Source: Nostoc sp. KVJ3
GTDB lineage: Bacteria; Cyanobacteriota; Cyanobacteriia; Cyanobacteriales; Nostocaceae
Length of the DNA stretch: 64,000 nucleotides
Reading direction: 5' to 3'
Assembly: GCF_026127265.1 (NCBI RefSeq)
Contig: NZ_WWFG01000002.1
Span: 2,914,001 to 2,978,000 of the forward strand
The notes under the pieces were generated by a model. It was not told the DNA's origin, made no database searches, and saw only the letters and a list, made by a program, of their open reading frames with translations. The position numbers and the translations under genes were made by a program. Each line of letters starts with the position of its first letter. The stretch's first letter is position 1. Positions 27,797 to 37,589 of the stretch are shown one piece after another.

Positions 27797-28497
27797 GGTA
27801 GAGCTTGGTTGGGATTTCCAGAACAATTTTTATCTTGGATCTCACAGACATTATAAATTTCTAGTCTGGCTTCACCAAGGCGGTAAGCTGCGAAGTGCAA
27901 AGGTAATGCTGCATTGGGTAGAGAAGTTGCGGGTTCATCTATTGCTCTAACTAAAATTTGTTTATTAAAGGAAACTGATTTTCCCAACCTATCATAACCG
28001 CTAAAGATTAATTGATTGGCAAACATCTCTACCTTCCACCTTCCATCTCCTATTTTTGTTGGTTGAGAAACTTTTTGGATGACTAATACATTTTCAGTTC
28101 CTCTAGTAACGTTTTCAAATTGGCTATCTGGGTTTAAATTAGTAATTTCTGATTTAAGTTTTTGTTTAAAATCATCAGCGACCAGTTGAGAGCTAATTTC
28201 CCAAACTTGTGGCGGCGGCTGTTGTTGTGACCAGGTAAGCATTAAGCTCATGGTTTCACCCACAAAGCGCCGAATAGCCTCTGGCTGTCGCTCTAAATTT
28301 GGTTGGGGGTCTACGGTTATAGTCCGACCATCAACAAGTTGCACTAAACTTTGAGGTGTGAGTTGCCGACTTAACTGTTGTAACATAGACCCATGAAATA
28401 TTAGTAAAAGCAAGGTGAACAGATGTAAACCAAATGTTCCTACTGCCAACAGTGGTAATGGGCTATTTCTTTTGTTTTCTGCTTTGAGTAATTGCAT
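27793..28497 (-). CDS. VirB8/TraE-like protein, paralogue B
   Basis: The 234 residues contain an N-terminal membrane helix (about 14-38) and a periplasmic domain. It is clearly paralogous to the product of the upstream gene: both have VQLxDG after the helix, then PEAIRRF and a helix with MLxWS. A single N-terminal helix plus a ~190-residue periplasmic domain is the layout of VirB8 (NTF2-like fold), an inner-membrane T4SS component. The assignment is by architecture; no specific VirB8 signature can be asserted by eye. Confidence 0.55.
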   Translation of the reverse strand: MQLLKAENKRNSPLPLLAVGTFGLHLFTLLLLIFHGSMLQQLSRQLTPQSLVQLVDGRTITVDPQPNLERQPEAIRRFVGETMSLMLTWSQQQPPPQVWEISSQLVADDFKQKLKSEITNLNPDSQFENVTRGTENVLVIQKVSQPTKIGDGRWKVEMFANQLIFSGYDRLGKSVSFNKQILVRAIDEPATSLPNAALPLHFAAYRLGEARLEIYNVCEIQDKNCSGNPNQALP

Positions 28498-28544
28498 TAA
28501 TACATTGATTATATAAATTGAACTATGAGCCAGTAAATAAAAAT

Positions 28545-29372
28545 CTATTGTTTGATAAAGTTATCAGATGTTTGTCCAGTGGTGCATTGTTTGAATTTAT
28601 CTTCGTTAAGGTTGTTGTAGTTATCTAGCAAACATAAGTTACGAATTTCATAAACTTCTAGTTTATCGGCGCGGACACTATAAATTGCTTTTTGTAAGTC
28701 TGTGCCATTGTCGGCTTGAGGATTACCGAAATAATCTACTGCTCGGACAAGGAACTCTTTATTAAAAGGAGTTATGAGTTTTGCCCCACCAACTTGGTTT
28801 TTTTGAATTAAGTTGGCTACCATACCCACTTGCCACTTACCTGGTGCAATTTGTTTTGGCGGATAAACTCGCTTAATAACTAATTGTGATGTCATAACTT
28901 GGCTGGGATTTTCAGAGAAAACTTCTGGCGGTGTCATTTCTGCAACGGTGCTTAAGAAACCTTTGCGAAAGTCTTCTGATAAAGCAAAGCTAGCTATCCA
29001 ACTGCTGGTACTAATTTTCTGGCTACTCCCTTGAGGTGTTGTAATCAGAATTCCTAAATCTGGTTTTGGGTTTGCAACTTCTTCAATAGTTTGTGGTGGT
29101 AATGTTCCTGACCAACTAAGCATTGATATCATCGTTTTGCTGATGAATCGCCGAATTGCTTCTGGTTCCCTTGCCAAATCATCAATATCACCTACTGGTT
29201 TACCGTCTATTAGTTGCACAAAGTTGGGAGGTTTTCGCAGACTGAGTTGGCGAATATTTAGCCCTTGGAGGATGAATAAAAATAAAACTAATATATGTAA
29301 ACTGAAGGAAGCGATCGCAAAAATTGTCAAAACACTCCCCGTTCTTTGCCTTTTTTCCAGTAACCGCACCAT
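28545..29372 (-). CDS. VirB8/TraE-like protein, paralogue A
   Basis: The 275 residues have the same layout as the adjacent paralogue: a membrane helix at about 15-38, then FVQLIDGKPVG, EPEAIRRFISKTMISMLSWS and a periplasmic domain, here longer by about 40 residues. The tandem copies have diverged far, so the duplication is old. They might form a hetero-oligomeric inner-membrane ring. Gap to the next gene is 47 bases. Confidence 0.55.
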   Translation of the reverse strand: MVRLLEKRQRTGSVLTIFAIASFSLHILVLFLFILQGLNIRQLSLRKPPNFVQLIDGKPVGDIDDLAREPEAIRRFISKTMISMLSWSGTLPPQTIEEVANPKPDLGILITTPQGSSQKISTSSWIASFALSEDFRKGFLSTVAEMTPPEVFSENPSQVMTSQLVIKRVYPPKQIAPGKWQVGMVANLIQKNQVGGAKLITPFNKEFLVRAVDYFGNPQADNGTDLQKAIYSVRADKLEVYEIRNLCLLDNYNNLNEDKFKQCTTGQTSDNFIKQ

Positions 29373-29486
29373 TTATTCATCTCCTCCTGCAAAAAACTTC
29401 AGCTATTATATATGATGATTTGCATATAGTCAGCAGTCAGGAAATTAGCCAATATTTAGATTCTTCCTTTGGAAATTTTGAGTTGC

Positions 29487-30536
29487 TTATATTCTCTCCC
29501 TGACTAAAGAAGTTGTATTGCTGATAGCACTGAAGACTGCAAAACCGCCAGCAGCAGCTACAAGTAATGATAAAACTGGTGCTAAAATTCCTAGAAAAAT
29601 GATGAACCACATTAAGTCTGGATCAACATTAGCATCTTGACCTGGCCCATTGACAATAACTGCGGCAGTCAGCACAGCAATAATATTGAATGAAATCTTG
29701 GCAATGCCAATAGATAAAAATCCGGTCAGCCATGCAAAAATGGGTTTACCAGCTACAGGCAGCAAAGACCCGCCTACAGCCAATGGCCCTAAAGCTGCTA
29801 TTAGCAACATAGTAGCTTCGATTAAATTCTGAAAGGCATATTGTAAGGAAACTAAAAAGTTTTTGATGCTTGTTTGGACTGTAGAACCTAATAAAGAATT
29901 AAATGAGGTTTCTGATACAATACCATTGCCATATCTAATATTATCTACCTTAGTTTGCAATCTAATTATCCAATTTTTATTTCCATATATATCTCTATAT
30001 TTCTGCCAGAGAATATTGATTTTTTCGGCAGCTTTAACAAAGCATTGACTTTGTTGTTCGCCAGTCAGTGATTGACAAGGACGCAGAAAGGAACCAGCGA
30101 CTTCTTCCGCAACACTCATATTCAGGGCTTGCTGATAAATTTTGTCTGCATCTGCTGATAATACGACTTGCTGATTCACAGTGTTTAAAAAATTCCGTAC
30201 TCCCAGTGTCAGATTAGAAAGAATACTTCCATTGCCGGAATTATTTAAAAATATCACCACAATAAAAGGCCAAATTAAAGCTGATATGGGACGGGTATAT
30301 TCGTAGGATATTAAGTCTTTCAGGAATTGTATCATGAAAAATAACAGGGTTCCTACCGCAAAAAAAATACCCAGATTTGTCAGCGCTCCATACAAGTTAT
30401 TGCTGGTGTTATTTTGTAATAAATCCAGCCATTGTTTATCCCAACCTTGGGCAATACTTTGAGAAGTGGCGGCACCGTTATCGAGAATTTCGTCAATGCC
30501 TACTTGGGCAAAAATTAGTTGAATCGCAAGTTGCAT
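29487..30536 (-). CDS. VirB6/TrbL-like polytopic membrane protein
   Basis: The 349 residues include about six to seven hydrophobic helices: one near 55-75, another near 85-100, then a long periplasmic loop with two Cys (CQSLTGEQQSQC), then four helices in the C-terminal third (AALGPLAVGGSLLP, IGIAKISFNIIAVLTAAVIV, LMWFIIFLGILAPVLSLLVA). This arrangement is that of VirB6/TrbL, the membrane channel component of type IV secretion systems. Assignment rests on topology and on the neighbouring VirB4-like ATPase. Confidence 0.65.
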   Translation of the reverse strand: MQLAIQLIFAQVGIDEILDNGAATSQSIAQGWDKQWLDLLQNNTSNNLYGALTNLGIFFAVGTLLFFMIQFLKDLISYEYTRPISALIWPFIVVIFLNNSGNGSILSNLTLGVRNFLNTVNQQVVLSADADKIYQQALNMSVAEEVAGSFLRPCQSLTGEQQSQCFVKAAEKINILWQKYRDIYGNKNWIIRLQTKVDNIRYGNGIVSETSFNSLLGSTVQTSIKNFLVSLQYAFQNLIEATMLLIAALGPLAVGGSLLPVAGKPIFAWLTGFLSIGIAKISFNIIAVLTAAVIVNGPGQDANVDPDLMWFIIFLGILAPVLSLLVAAAGGFAVFSAISNTTSLVRERI

Positions 30537-30621
30537 TTTGAGTTAATGAATGTTTTTATATTTCTTTGCTTTTGGATGTTCATCGGTGTCAACTTCAGGC
30601 GTAACCCTTTTTATTTTAAAT

Positions 30622-30725
30622 CTCGTTTCCAGACTCAGGCTGTAAATGCAACTCATTGCGGCTGTGCTGCGAGTCTTGAGGCGGCAGCCCCCATTAGGTA
30701 TTCTCAGTCCCTGACTGGGAACGAG
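30622..30725. repeat. small element with inverted CTCGTTYCCAG ends
   Basis: CTCGTTTCCAGACTCAGG at the left faces CCTGACTGGGAACGAG at the right (imperfect inverted ends). The roughly 104 bases sit between the VirB6-like and VirB5-like genes. It may be a MITE inserted into the operon spacer; the GC content is higher than in the flanks. Confidence 0.5.
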
Positions 30726-30746
30726 GCATGAGGCAATCATGAAATC

Positions 30747-31577
30747 CTACTTATCAAGTTTTCTCCCAAACAAATCTAGTTGAGAAGTAGCTCGCAAAAG
30801 TCGTGCTGCTTCTGTAGATGTTTCTACCCTGCGAGCGCGATTTGCTTCTTCTGTCTGTTGAGAAATGTTTGCTAAATTTAAATTAGAGTATTGCAGATAC
30901 TGGTTAGTTTGTATTGTCTGGGCAAATGTTTCACCAACAATTTTCGATTGTTCCTGTTGTACCTTTAGGGTTTCTTGATTGGTAGTTACCAATGCTAATA
31001 ACCCTTGACCTAGCAAGTTATCAGCAATACTTATAACCTGTTTAGCAGTTGTGTCAATAGCAGTGGTATCCAATTTATTTTTAAAGTTGTTAATTTTCTC
31101 ATCAGCATCGTTGAATCCGGCAATATCTTGCAGACTTTTTTCTGTATTTTCTAACTTCGTCTTTGTCCTAATTTGTCCATTTTGACCGAGAACACCTACC
31201 GCTACTCCACGGGTAATTACCCGGTTTAGTTCATTACTAACTAAATTTCCCCGCACTGCGGCATTATTCTCAAAGCGACCTGCTCTAGAGTCGGAATTAG
31301 AAGAGTAGAGAATCAAATCATCACGAAGCTTTTGTCCCGCAGAAACAGGGTTAGGTATATTCAATTGTCCTTTGGCACTACTCAAAGCATTCTGACTTTG
31401 TACTTCTACAGGCTTCAAGTTGTCGGTCAGATTATATTGAAGGTAGTTTTGCAAGTCTGTAGAATATGATTGAAAATCAGTCCAAACCTGTCCTAATCCG
31501 TCCGTTTGAACTTGTGCCATTGCTGGTAGGATTGCCAAAGATAGCAACGTAAAAGTAAAAATGGTAGTTTTTCTCAT
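30747..31577 (-). CDS. secreted coiled-coil protein, VirB5/TrbJ-like position
   Basis: The 276 residues begin with a textbook signal peptide (MRKTTIFTFTLLSLAILPAMA, cleavage after AMA). The mature part is helical, rich in Gln/Asn/Thr, with a C-terminal helix (QTEEANRARRVETSTEAARLLRATSQLDLFG). VirB5 and TrbJ proteins are secreted helical pilus components encoded between VirB4 and VirB6, as here. Function is inferred from gene order and shape only. Confidence 0.55.
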   Translation of the reverse strand: MRKTTIFTFTLLSLAILPAMAQVQTDGLGQVWTDFQSYSTDLQNYLQYNLTDNLKPVEVQSQNALSSAKGQLNIPNPVSAGQKLRDDLILYSSNSDSRAGRFENNAAVRGNLVSNELNRVITRGVAVGVLGQNGQIRTKTKLENTEKSLQDIAGFNDADEKINNFKNKLDTTAIDTTAKQVISIADNLLGQGLLALVTTNQETLKVQQEQSKIVGETFAQTIQTNQYLQYSNLNLANISQQTEEANRARRVETSTEAARLLRATSQLDLFGRKLDK

Positions 31578-31876
31578 ACATCTTTGCCTGAAAAAGATAG
31601 ACGAAATTAAGTAGTAAGTCGGAAATTTAGTTTGCTTAAGTATTATTTAGAGATTTCCAAATAAGCTGCAAAACATCTAAATTGTATTGTCGAATTAAAT
31701 CAAATTCTTGTGGGTTGGACATCTTTCTTGTCCGCCCTGAGCAGATTAAATATAGAACAGCTTACTTGTGCTGTGGAAATCTTATCCATCTTTACTGACG
31801 GGCGGGTGAAAGGGTGTTTTTTTAGGTAGTCCTGATTAAGGAATCACTATTAATTGCTCATAGATAACCTCCACGA

Positions 31877-34624
31877 TTAACTACTACGTAAATTAGCCAC
31901 TAACTGACGAGCAAAAGCAGAAATTGCTTCATATTTATTACTGTGAACTTGCATCATTTTACTCCGCGCAGTTTGTTCAGAAGGGTTATTAGCAACTGCT
32001 GCCAATTGTTCGTAACCTGGATAATAACGACAGAATGTATAAATACCGTTATCATCTAATAGCCATTGACTATAAACACCTTCTTTGCGTGGGAAAAAAC
32101 TTTCTGAGGCATTGCGAGAAATAATGTTGCGAGGATATTTTAAGATATCTGCAAAACTATCGACTGCAACTGGCTGAATCCGTCCAATCAATCGGGTTGT
32201 CAAGTTTTGCAAAATTTTAGATGCAGCTTTAGATTTGGCAATGGTATCAGGATCTTGTCCTGATAAGATGACTCTGATCCCGGCTTTAGCACCGTTGGCA
32301 CAAATTCTGCCAACTAAGTCGGATATTTGCTCGAATTCAAATAAAATCGGTGCTTCGTCAATAAAAAATATCGAAGCTGGACTACTTAATGCGCGTCGTA
32401 ATGCTGCTGAATAGGCACTCAAAGATAGTACGGCTGCATCTTCACTATCTGATAGGTTCCTCAGAGCAAAAACTAAAAGTTGGGCATCGGTAGGAAAGCT
32501 AGATGGTGCAGAAATAGCTTGTCCTACCCGACTAGAAAGCCAAAACCGCAGTCGTAGCTGAATTTGACTCAAGCCGTCTTCGACTCTGCCACTTAAAGAA
32601 TCTAGTTGCAAATGTTCTGGCGAACAGAAATAGAGAAAATCTTTTAAGGTAGGGGTTTTCTGCCAAGCCTGAGTGCCAAATCCTCCCATCATGGCTTGTC
32701 GATATCGCTCTTTGATGCCCTCATCTCTAAAGAAGGCTTCTAATGCTAAGTTGAGGAGCGATCGCACGGTTTGCGATAAAATTTGACTTTCGGTAGACGA
32801 TCCTAGAACCATTGTCATTAACGCTGATTCTAGGAAGGCGGTATAATCGTTAAAGCGATCGCGCTGTTGTTCTGGTTCTAGCGATCGCAAATCTGGCTGC
32901 TCAAATAAGTTATTCGATTGTTTGGAAATATCAAAATAGGCTCCATTTCCCTCCATAAACTCTGTATAGTCTGTGAAAGTTGATGTGCCATCAGGTTTGG
33001 GGAAATCTAACGCCACTACCGGAATGCCGTGTGCCAAAGCCTGAGTTAAAATCCCTGATACCAACACCGATTTACCAGCACGAGTTGTCGCAAATAAAGC
33101 TAAATTTTTGTGTTGATTAAACAAATCTAAATGTATCGGTGTTCCACCTTCTTCAGCAATCAACTCAAAACCTTGTTTATCACCCCGTTTAGTTAAAACT
33201 AAAGGCATTAATCCAGGAACTTCACTGGTTAAATATAGCTGGCGACGGTTAAAGGGTGTTGCTAATAAACCCTCCCAAACTATCGGTAGAGTTTGCAGCC
33301 AAATTTTCCAAGCATACTCAGTTTCCCTAATTACCCTGGCTGGACGTTGAAAACAGTTCTCAATATATCTTGTGGCCTCATCTAATTTTTCGACAGTGGG
33401 ACGATGTACCAAAATAGCGATACTCGTATAAATCGGGACTGCACCTTCAAATAATTGTTCTTGTGCTGCTACCGATTTCTTTAACTTTAATTGAGCGTTG
33501 ACATCAATAGTTTTACTTTTTTCTTGAGCCATGATTGTTGTCATGTTTGACTGCTTTAGCACTCGTTGCAAAGTAGTTTTCACCAATGCCGGATTTGCCG
33601 CAGTCAACTCACAAAAAATCTCTGTATCTACTACTGTTTCTCTAGCTAACAGTTCCCATAGGTAACGCAGTTGGGTAGATTTATTTGGCCAACCTCCGGG
33701 TTTTTCGAGAAATGAGAGTGCGCCAATATAACGATTGTTAACATTAACCCAGCGGCGATCGGCACAAGGTACGCTAGATTCCATCAGCAAAGTTGTACCG
33801 TGGATATTTTCTATCAGCAATTTAGTGCTAGCTAAATCGGAATTAACTTGCTCATGTAGTCCTTGTTCATCTAAAGTCATCAACTGAGGAATATCTATTG
33901 GCTGCGTATCATTAAACCTTTTCCAAACATCTTCCCAAAGTTCATCAGCTTTCAAAGGTTTGACATCTAATCCCATTTGGTTAGATAAAATTTGTTCCCA
34001 GCGCAGAAAACCCTGCTTGTAAGCATTACCAATGAGGGTTTCAATGCGCTGGTTTTCTACTTCTGAGAGTTCACCTTTGAATTTCAACCACCATGATTCA
34101 GCTTTGACTAAAAGCTTCTCTATCCAATCATCTGCATGTTGGGAGTTAGATTCAATGGTGTAAGTTACATAAATCCGCAAAAATTTCGGCTTCCGAATAC
34201 CAGAAATAGTCAGTTCTTTGACTCTGGCTCTCTCCGCCATCAATAAATATTTAATATCTCGCGATGGCGTACTCCTGATTAATGATGCTAATTCTCTTTG
34301 GCGCTCTTTGTCTGAACTAAAAGATCCCAAATGCAGTGTCATTCTTTCACCGCTAGGAATATCTTTCAATCCGGCTTCAATGTTATTAAAAAGTGTATCG
34401 ATTTGTTCGGGTCTTAAGGTAGTATGAATTCCCTTACAGTCAAAACCAAAAACAAAGCAAAACCGATCTTTCTGAGTACCTTTTGTCAAAAGGTACGCAC
34501 CAATATCGCGTCCATTCACTGCTACACGCAGCATTGTTGCCAAGTGTAAGGCATCTTCAAATGGTGTTAATCTACTTTCATTTCCGGCGATGCCGACGCT
34601 TTGTTTTCCGATTTTTTGCTTCAT
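31877..34624 (-). CDS. VirB4/TraC-like ATPase
   Basis: The 915 residues from ATG 34624, which is preceded by GGAAG and overlaps the previous gene by 47 bases, form a VirB4-type motor. The N-terminal half is the VirB4 accessory domain. The C-terminal half is a RecA-like ATPase with Walker A TTRAGKSVLVSG (about 511) and Walker B SIFFIDEAPILFEF (about 753), plus an arginine-rich stretch following it. VirB4 powers pilus assembly and substrate transfer in type IV secretion systems and is their most reliable marker. No coupling protein (VirD4/TraD) is encoded in the window. Confidence 0.85.
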   Translation of the reverse strand: MKQKIGKQSVGIAGNESRLTPFEDALHLATMLRVAVNGRDIGAYLLTKGTQKDRFCFVFGFDCKGIHTTLRPEQIDTLFNNIEAGLKDIPSGERMTLHLGSFSSDKERQRELASLIRSTPSRDIKYLLMAERARVKELTISGIRKPKFLRIYVTYTIESNSQHADDWIEKLLVKAESWWLKFKGELSEVENQRIETLIGNAYKQGFLRWEQILSNQMGLDVKPLKADELWEDVWKRFNDTQPIDIPQLMTLDEQGLHEQVNSDLASTKLLIENIHGTTLLMESSVPCADRRWVNVNNRYIGALSFLEKPGGWPNKSTQLRYLWELLARETVVDTEIFCELTAANPALVKTTLQRVLKQSNMTTIMAQEKSKTIDVNAQLKLKKSVAAQEQLFEGAVPIYTSIAILVHRPTVEKLDEATRYIENCFQRPARVIRETEYAWKIWLQTLPIVWEGLLATPFNRRQLYLTSEVPGLMPLVLTKRGDKQGFELIAEEGGTPIHLDLFNQHKNLALFATTRAGKSVLVSGILTQALAHGIPVVALDFPKPDGTSTFTDYTEFMEGNGAYFDISKQSNNLFEQPDLRSLEPEQQRDRFNDYTAFLESALMTMVLGSSTESQILSQTVRSLLNLALEAFFRDEGIKERYRQAMMGGFGTQAWQKTPTLKDFLYFCSPEHLQLDSLSGRVEDGLSQIQLRLRFWLSSRVGQAISAPSSFPTDAQLLVFALRNLSDSEDAAVLSLSAYSAALRRALSSPASIFFIDEAPILFEFEQISDLVGRICANGAKAGIRVILSGQDPDTIAKSKAASKILQNLTTRLIGRIQPVAVDSFADILKYPRNIISRNASESFFPRKEGVYSQWLLDDNGIYTFCRYYPGYEQLAAVANNPSEQTARSKMMQVHSNKYEAISAFARQLVANLRSS

Positions 34625-34949
34625 GGTTAACTTCCAGTAAGCTTTGATAACGAGCAAAGCCTCTTGTCCAAGCGGGAACGCCAATAAACTTGCTTAAAAA
34701 ACTCCAACTCCTACCACCAGTTAAAATCCACCAAGTTCCTATTCCCCAACCAGTCATTAATACTGTCCACAACCATTTTTGAAACTCTTCTTGGAAAATG
34801 CCACCAAAAATTCCATTGATAATAAAATAGGAGGCTAAGGCAATTACCGTCCAAGGAAGAATTTGATCGGCAGGGATTGGCCCTAGAGAAGGTTGGCTTC
34901 CCAGAACCTGATTAACTGGACGAAATTCTTGTTCCCGCTCTTGAGACAT
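34578..34949 (-). CDS. VirB3/TrbD-like small membrane protein
   Basis: The 123 residues carry a hydrophobic hairpin (about 32-80) and a basic C-terminal tail. VirB3 is a short bitopic protein encoded immediately before VirB4 and often overlapping or fused to it. Here the gene overlaps the VirB4-like gene by 47 bases, supporting the assignment and coupled expression. Confidence 0.6.
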   Translation of the reverse strand: MSQEREQEFRPVNQVLGSQPSLGPIPADQILPWTVIALASYFIINGIFGGIFQEEFQKWLWTVLMTGWGIGTWWILTGGRSWSFLSKFIGVPAWTRGFARYQSLLEVNHEAKNRKTKRRHRRK

Positions 34950-34963
34950 TTGAAATATCTGAA

Positions 34964-35584
34964 TTATTTACTGCTATCGCCAATTACAAAGCGTGTGAGT
35001 ACATCAGCAATAGTAACAGCAACAACGACTAATAGGGGAGTTCTGGCAATGCTTTGCCAATCTTCATCTTTACGCACTGCGTTGATCACACCAACCAGGG
35101 AGATTGCAATATAGAGTAAGTAAATCGCCCGCAACACATTGAATATCAAACTTACTGCTGTGTTGCTCCCACCACTATTTGTTGTTGAACCATCACTTAA
35201 GGTTTTTTTGAAAAACTTTTCAGCTTCCCCAAAAAACTGCGCTTGTGCCGGGGCTGCAAAACAGTCTAACCAATATAAACTCAAGATGATGGCTGCTGCT
35301 AAAATTTGTAATAATATTAGCGATCGCTTCGGTAAATGCAACTGCTGCCCAATTTGCTGGGTAATGACTGCAATTAAACTACCAACTAGTAAACAAAAAA
35401 GCAGAATAGGACTTTTTAGGCTGATAACGCTTACAAGTACAGCACAAGCAATCAAAAAAGGTACAGATTCAACCAGAATAACCAAACCGGATTTAAGTCC
35501 CAGTCTTAACTTATGAGATCCTTTGACAGCGCTACCAGTTAAAGCTTTGAAAAAGTTTCTCTTATGAGAACTTTGTCTAGACAT
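34964..35584 (-). CDS. VirB2/TrbC-like pilin candidate
   Basis: The 206 residues are longer than classical pilins. A basic start and two or three hydrophobic segments (about 30-105) end in CFAAPAQAQFF, which looks like a signal-peptidase site at AQA. After that come about 90 residues with two hydrophobic helices (VSLIFNVLRAIYLLYIAISLVGVI and LLVVVAVTIADVLTRFVIG) joined by a short polar loop, as in VirB2 pilins. Gene order (before VirB3 and VirB4) fits. It is the first gene of the minus-strand run; its promoter should lie right of 35584. Confidence 0.55.
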   Translation of the reverse strand: MSRQSSHKRNFFKALTGSAVKGSHKLRLGLKSGLVILVESVPFLIACAVLVSVISLKSPILLFCLLVGSLIAVITQQIGQQLHLPKRSLILLQILAAAIILSLYWLDCFAAPAQAQFFGEAEKFFKKTLSDGSTTNSGGSNTAVSLIFNVLRAIYLLYIAISLVGVINAVRKDEDWQSIARTPLLVVVAVTIADVLTRFVIGDSSK

Positions 35585-36101
35585 TTGCTAATTTTCCTAT
35601 GGTGTACTATGGGTGTTGGTTGTTTCAAACTTTACAAGCACTACGATTTTACATGATTTAACATTTATTTCTCCTCAAATTATAAAGTTATAGCTAGCAA
35701 AGTTCTATACTATACACAAATTTGTATTAAGTTAAGTTAACAAAACATTAATACTGATTTAATACAAGTAGAGCATTACCTAGCCGTAGCTAAGATCAGT
35801 ATGTCCAGCCCATAAGATTGGATAATTTATTTATTGGAAGTCTTTTATTGAAGGAACAAAATCCCCTCCAGACGGAAATTAGGAGGGGTTCATGCTAAAT
35901 GAGTTGTACCAAGTAGTGGGACATAATTAATTACACAATTTCATTGCGAATCAAGCGTAAAGCCTTTTCTACGAGATGCTGCGCGTAGCTTGTTTCCCCA
36001 GAGTATACGCTTCTCTACAAAACGCTGCGCTAACGCTCGCAATGACTATAAATATTTTTGTCCGACTACTTATTTATTTTGCACGCAGATGATGCTGGGG
36101 A
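35585..36101. other. spacer upstream of the T4SS-like run
   Basis: It probably contains the promoter of the VirB-like genes just right of 35584. A GGAGGGGTTT run and a GCGCGTAGC/GCGCTAACGC degenerate Nostoc repeat (about 35960-36040) are visible. A 33-base sequence at 36038-36070 recurs at 38002. No gene is seen. Confidence 0.5.
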
Positions 36102-37352
36102 TTAAGGTGTAAATTTAAACACAGTTCCTTTACCAGAAGTGCCACCAGTAGAGGCAGTACCATAATAATCAGTACCAACCGGAATTAGCGTGGACTCTGG
36201 CGTTGCTCCATTAGTATTAGTACCCGCTGTACCAATAGTGGCATTAAAACTAACTAACTGGGTGATCGTTGAAGTAGTTCCAACATTCAGCCGATAGACA
36301 ACTCCTTTGTTATTTGCCCCGCCAGTAGAAGTTGTGCCATAGAAGACACCACTGGTTGCCCCTGGTGTCAGCGCAGCTTTGGGGTTAGCTCCATTAGTGC
36401 CATTAAAGCTGGCAACTAAAACAGGCGCACCAATAGGATTGGTAGCTGTTCCGATGGGAACACTGAATATAGCACCTAGATTGTTTGCTCCACCTAGTCT
36501 AGTAGTGCCGTAGAGAGATCCGTTAAATACAATTAATCCAGCTTCTGGGCTTGCCCCATTAGCACCAGTAAAGCTAGAAAAGCTATATCTAGTAGCAATA
36601 GGATTGGTAGGAGTGTACTTGAATACAACTCCCTTATTACTTGCTCCACCTAAAGAGGCAGTGCCGTAGTAGCTTCCATTGGTAGTGACCAATTGCAATC
36701 TTGCTAATGGGGTTGCTCCATTAGTACCTGTGAAGCTGATTATAGGGGTCACTACAGTGCCACCCAGAGGAGTACTGAATATAGTTCCTTTGTTATTAGC
36801 CCCGCCTGCCGAGCTTGTCCCCCACAAAACATTACCAGTGCTGTCTGGAATCAGTCGGCCTGCTGGGTTAGCTCCATTGGCTCCATTATGATTTACAAGA
36901 GTTGTCAGGCTTGTAAAAGCTGGTGATGCCAATTTAAACAATGTGCCAAGGTTACTTGTGCCACCTATAAAAGTCAGCCCATATAAATTGCCATCCTTTG
37001 CCTGAAATAATCTAGCAATTGGATTAGTCCCCCTGTTAGGTAGAGCGGTTCCCGTAAAGTTTATCAGTGTGATCAAAGGGGTGAAAGTGGGACTACTCAA
37101 CTTGAATGCAGTTCCGTTGTTAGATGAGCCACCAGTAGAAGTAGTTCCGTAAAGATTCTTATCAGTACCTTGAAATACACCGGCTTTGGGTGTAGCTCCG
37201 TTAGCGCCGTTGAAATTTACAATGGTAGTTAATGAAGCAGCTTGAGCTTGTTGCAAAGGCAGTACCAATGGAGAAGCTAAAACAGCTAGGGCAGCTAAAA
37301 TTGATACCCTATTTTTACTGGGAGGTTGTTTGCACAGACTATTCTTGTTCAT
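36102..37352 (-). CDS. secreted tandem-repeat protein (TIGR03803-type repeats)
   Basis: The 416 residues start with a signal peptide (LAALAVLASPLVLPLQQAQAA). About eight repeats of roughly 48 residues follow, each with the pattern GANGAxPxAxLxxxxxGxLYGTTxxGGAxNxGxxFxL. This is the repeat of the Gloeobacter/Verrucomicrobia type, presumably beta-propeller-like. No enzyme motif or membrane anchor is present. It is likely a periplasmic or extracellular structural protein. No partner is evident except the secreted PstS-like protein encoded divergently 1.1 kb away. Confidence 0.75.
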   Translation of the reverse strand: MNKNSLCKQPPSKNRVSILAALAVLASPLVLPLQQAQAASLTTIVNFNGANGATPKAGVFQGTDKNLYGTTSTGGSSNNGTAFKLSSPTFTPLITLINFTGTALPNRGTNPIARLFQAKDGNLYGLTFIGGTSNLGTLFKLASPAFTSLTTLVNHNGANGANPAGRLIPDSTGNVLWGTSSAGGANNKGTIFSTPLGGTVVTPIISFTGTNGATPLARLQLVTTNGSYYGTASLGGASNKGVVFKYTPTNPIATRYSFSSFTGANGASPEAGLIVFNGSLYGTTRLGGANNLGAIFSVPIGTATNPIGAPVLVASFNGTNGANPKAALTPGATSGVFYGTTSTGGANNKGVVYRLNVGTTSTITQLVSFNATIGTAGTNTNGATPESTLIPVGTDYYGTASTGGTSGKGTVFKFTP

Positions 37353-37508
37353 TTAAAACCTAGAAAAAATTTGGCGAGACTAGATATACTGCTTAAGCCA
37401 ACAACGTAAAATTAGTTCGTTGATGACTTCGTTTAGTAGCATAAGTAACTTTTATTTTTTTCGATGTCGTGATAAACACAAAAAATCAGAAATTTTGACA
37501 AAACAAGG

Positions 37509-37536
37509 CTATTATCTCGCGGCAGCGAGATAATAG
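37509..37536. repeat. 12-bp-stem hairpin
   Basis: CTATTATCTCGC pairs perfectly with GCGAGATAATAG around the loop GGCA. It could act as a bidirectional structural element in the spacer. Confidence 0.75.
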
Positions 37537-37589
37537 TCTAAAATGCTCGTATAACAATACTTTTACGACAGATAGTTAATGATTACTCC

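Noticed and set aside
30543..30740. open frame between the VirB6- and VirB5-like genes
   Set aside because: It is made of a small inverted-repeat element and lacks a convincing start or protein pattern.
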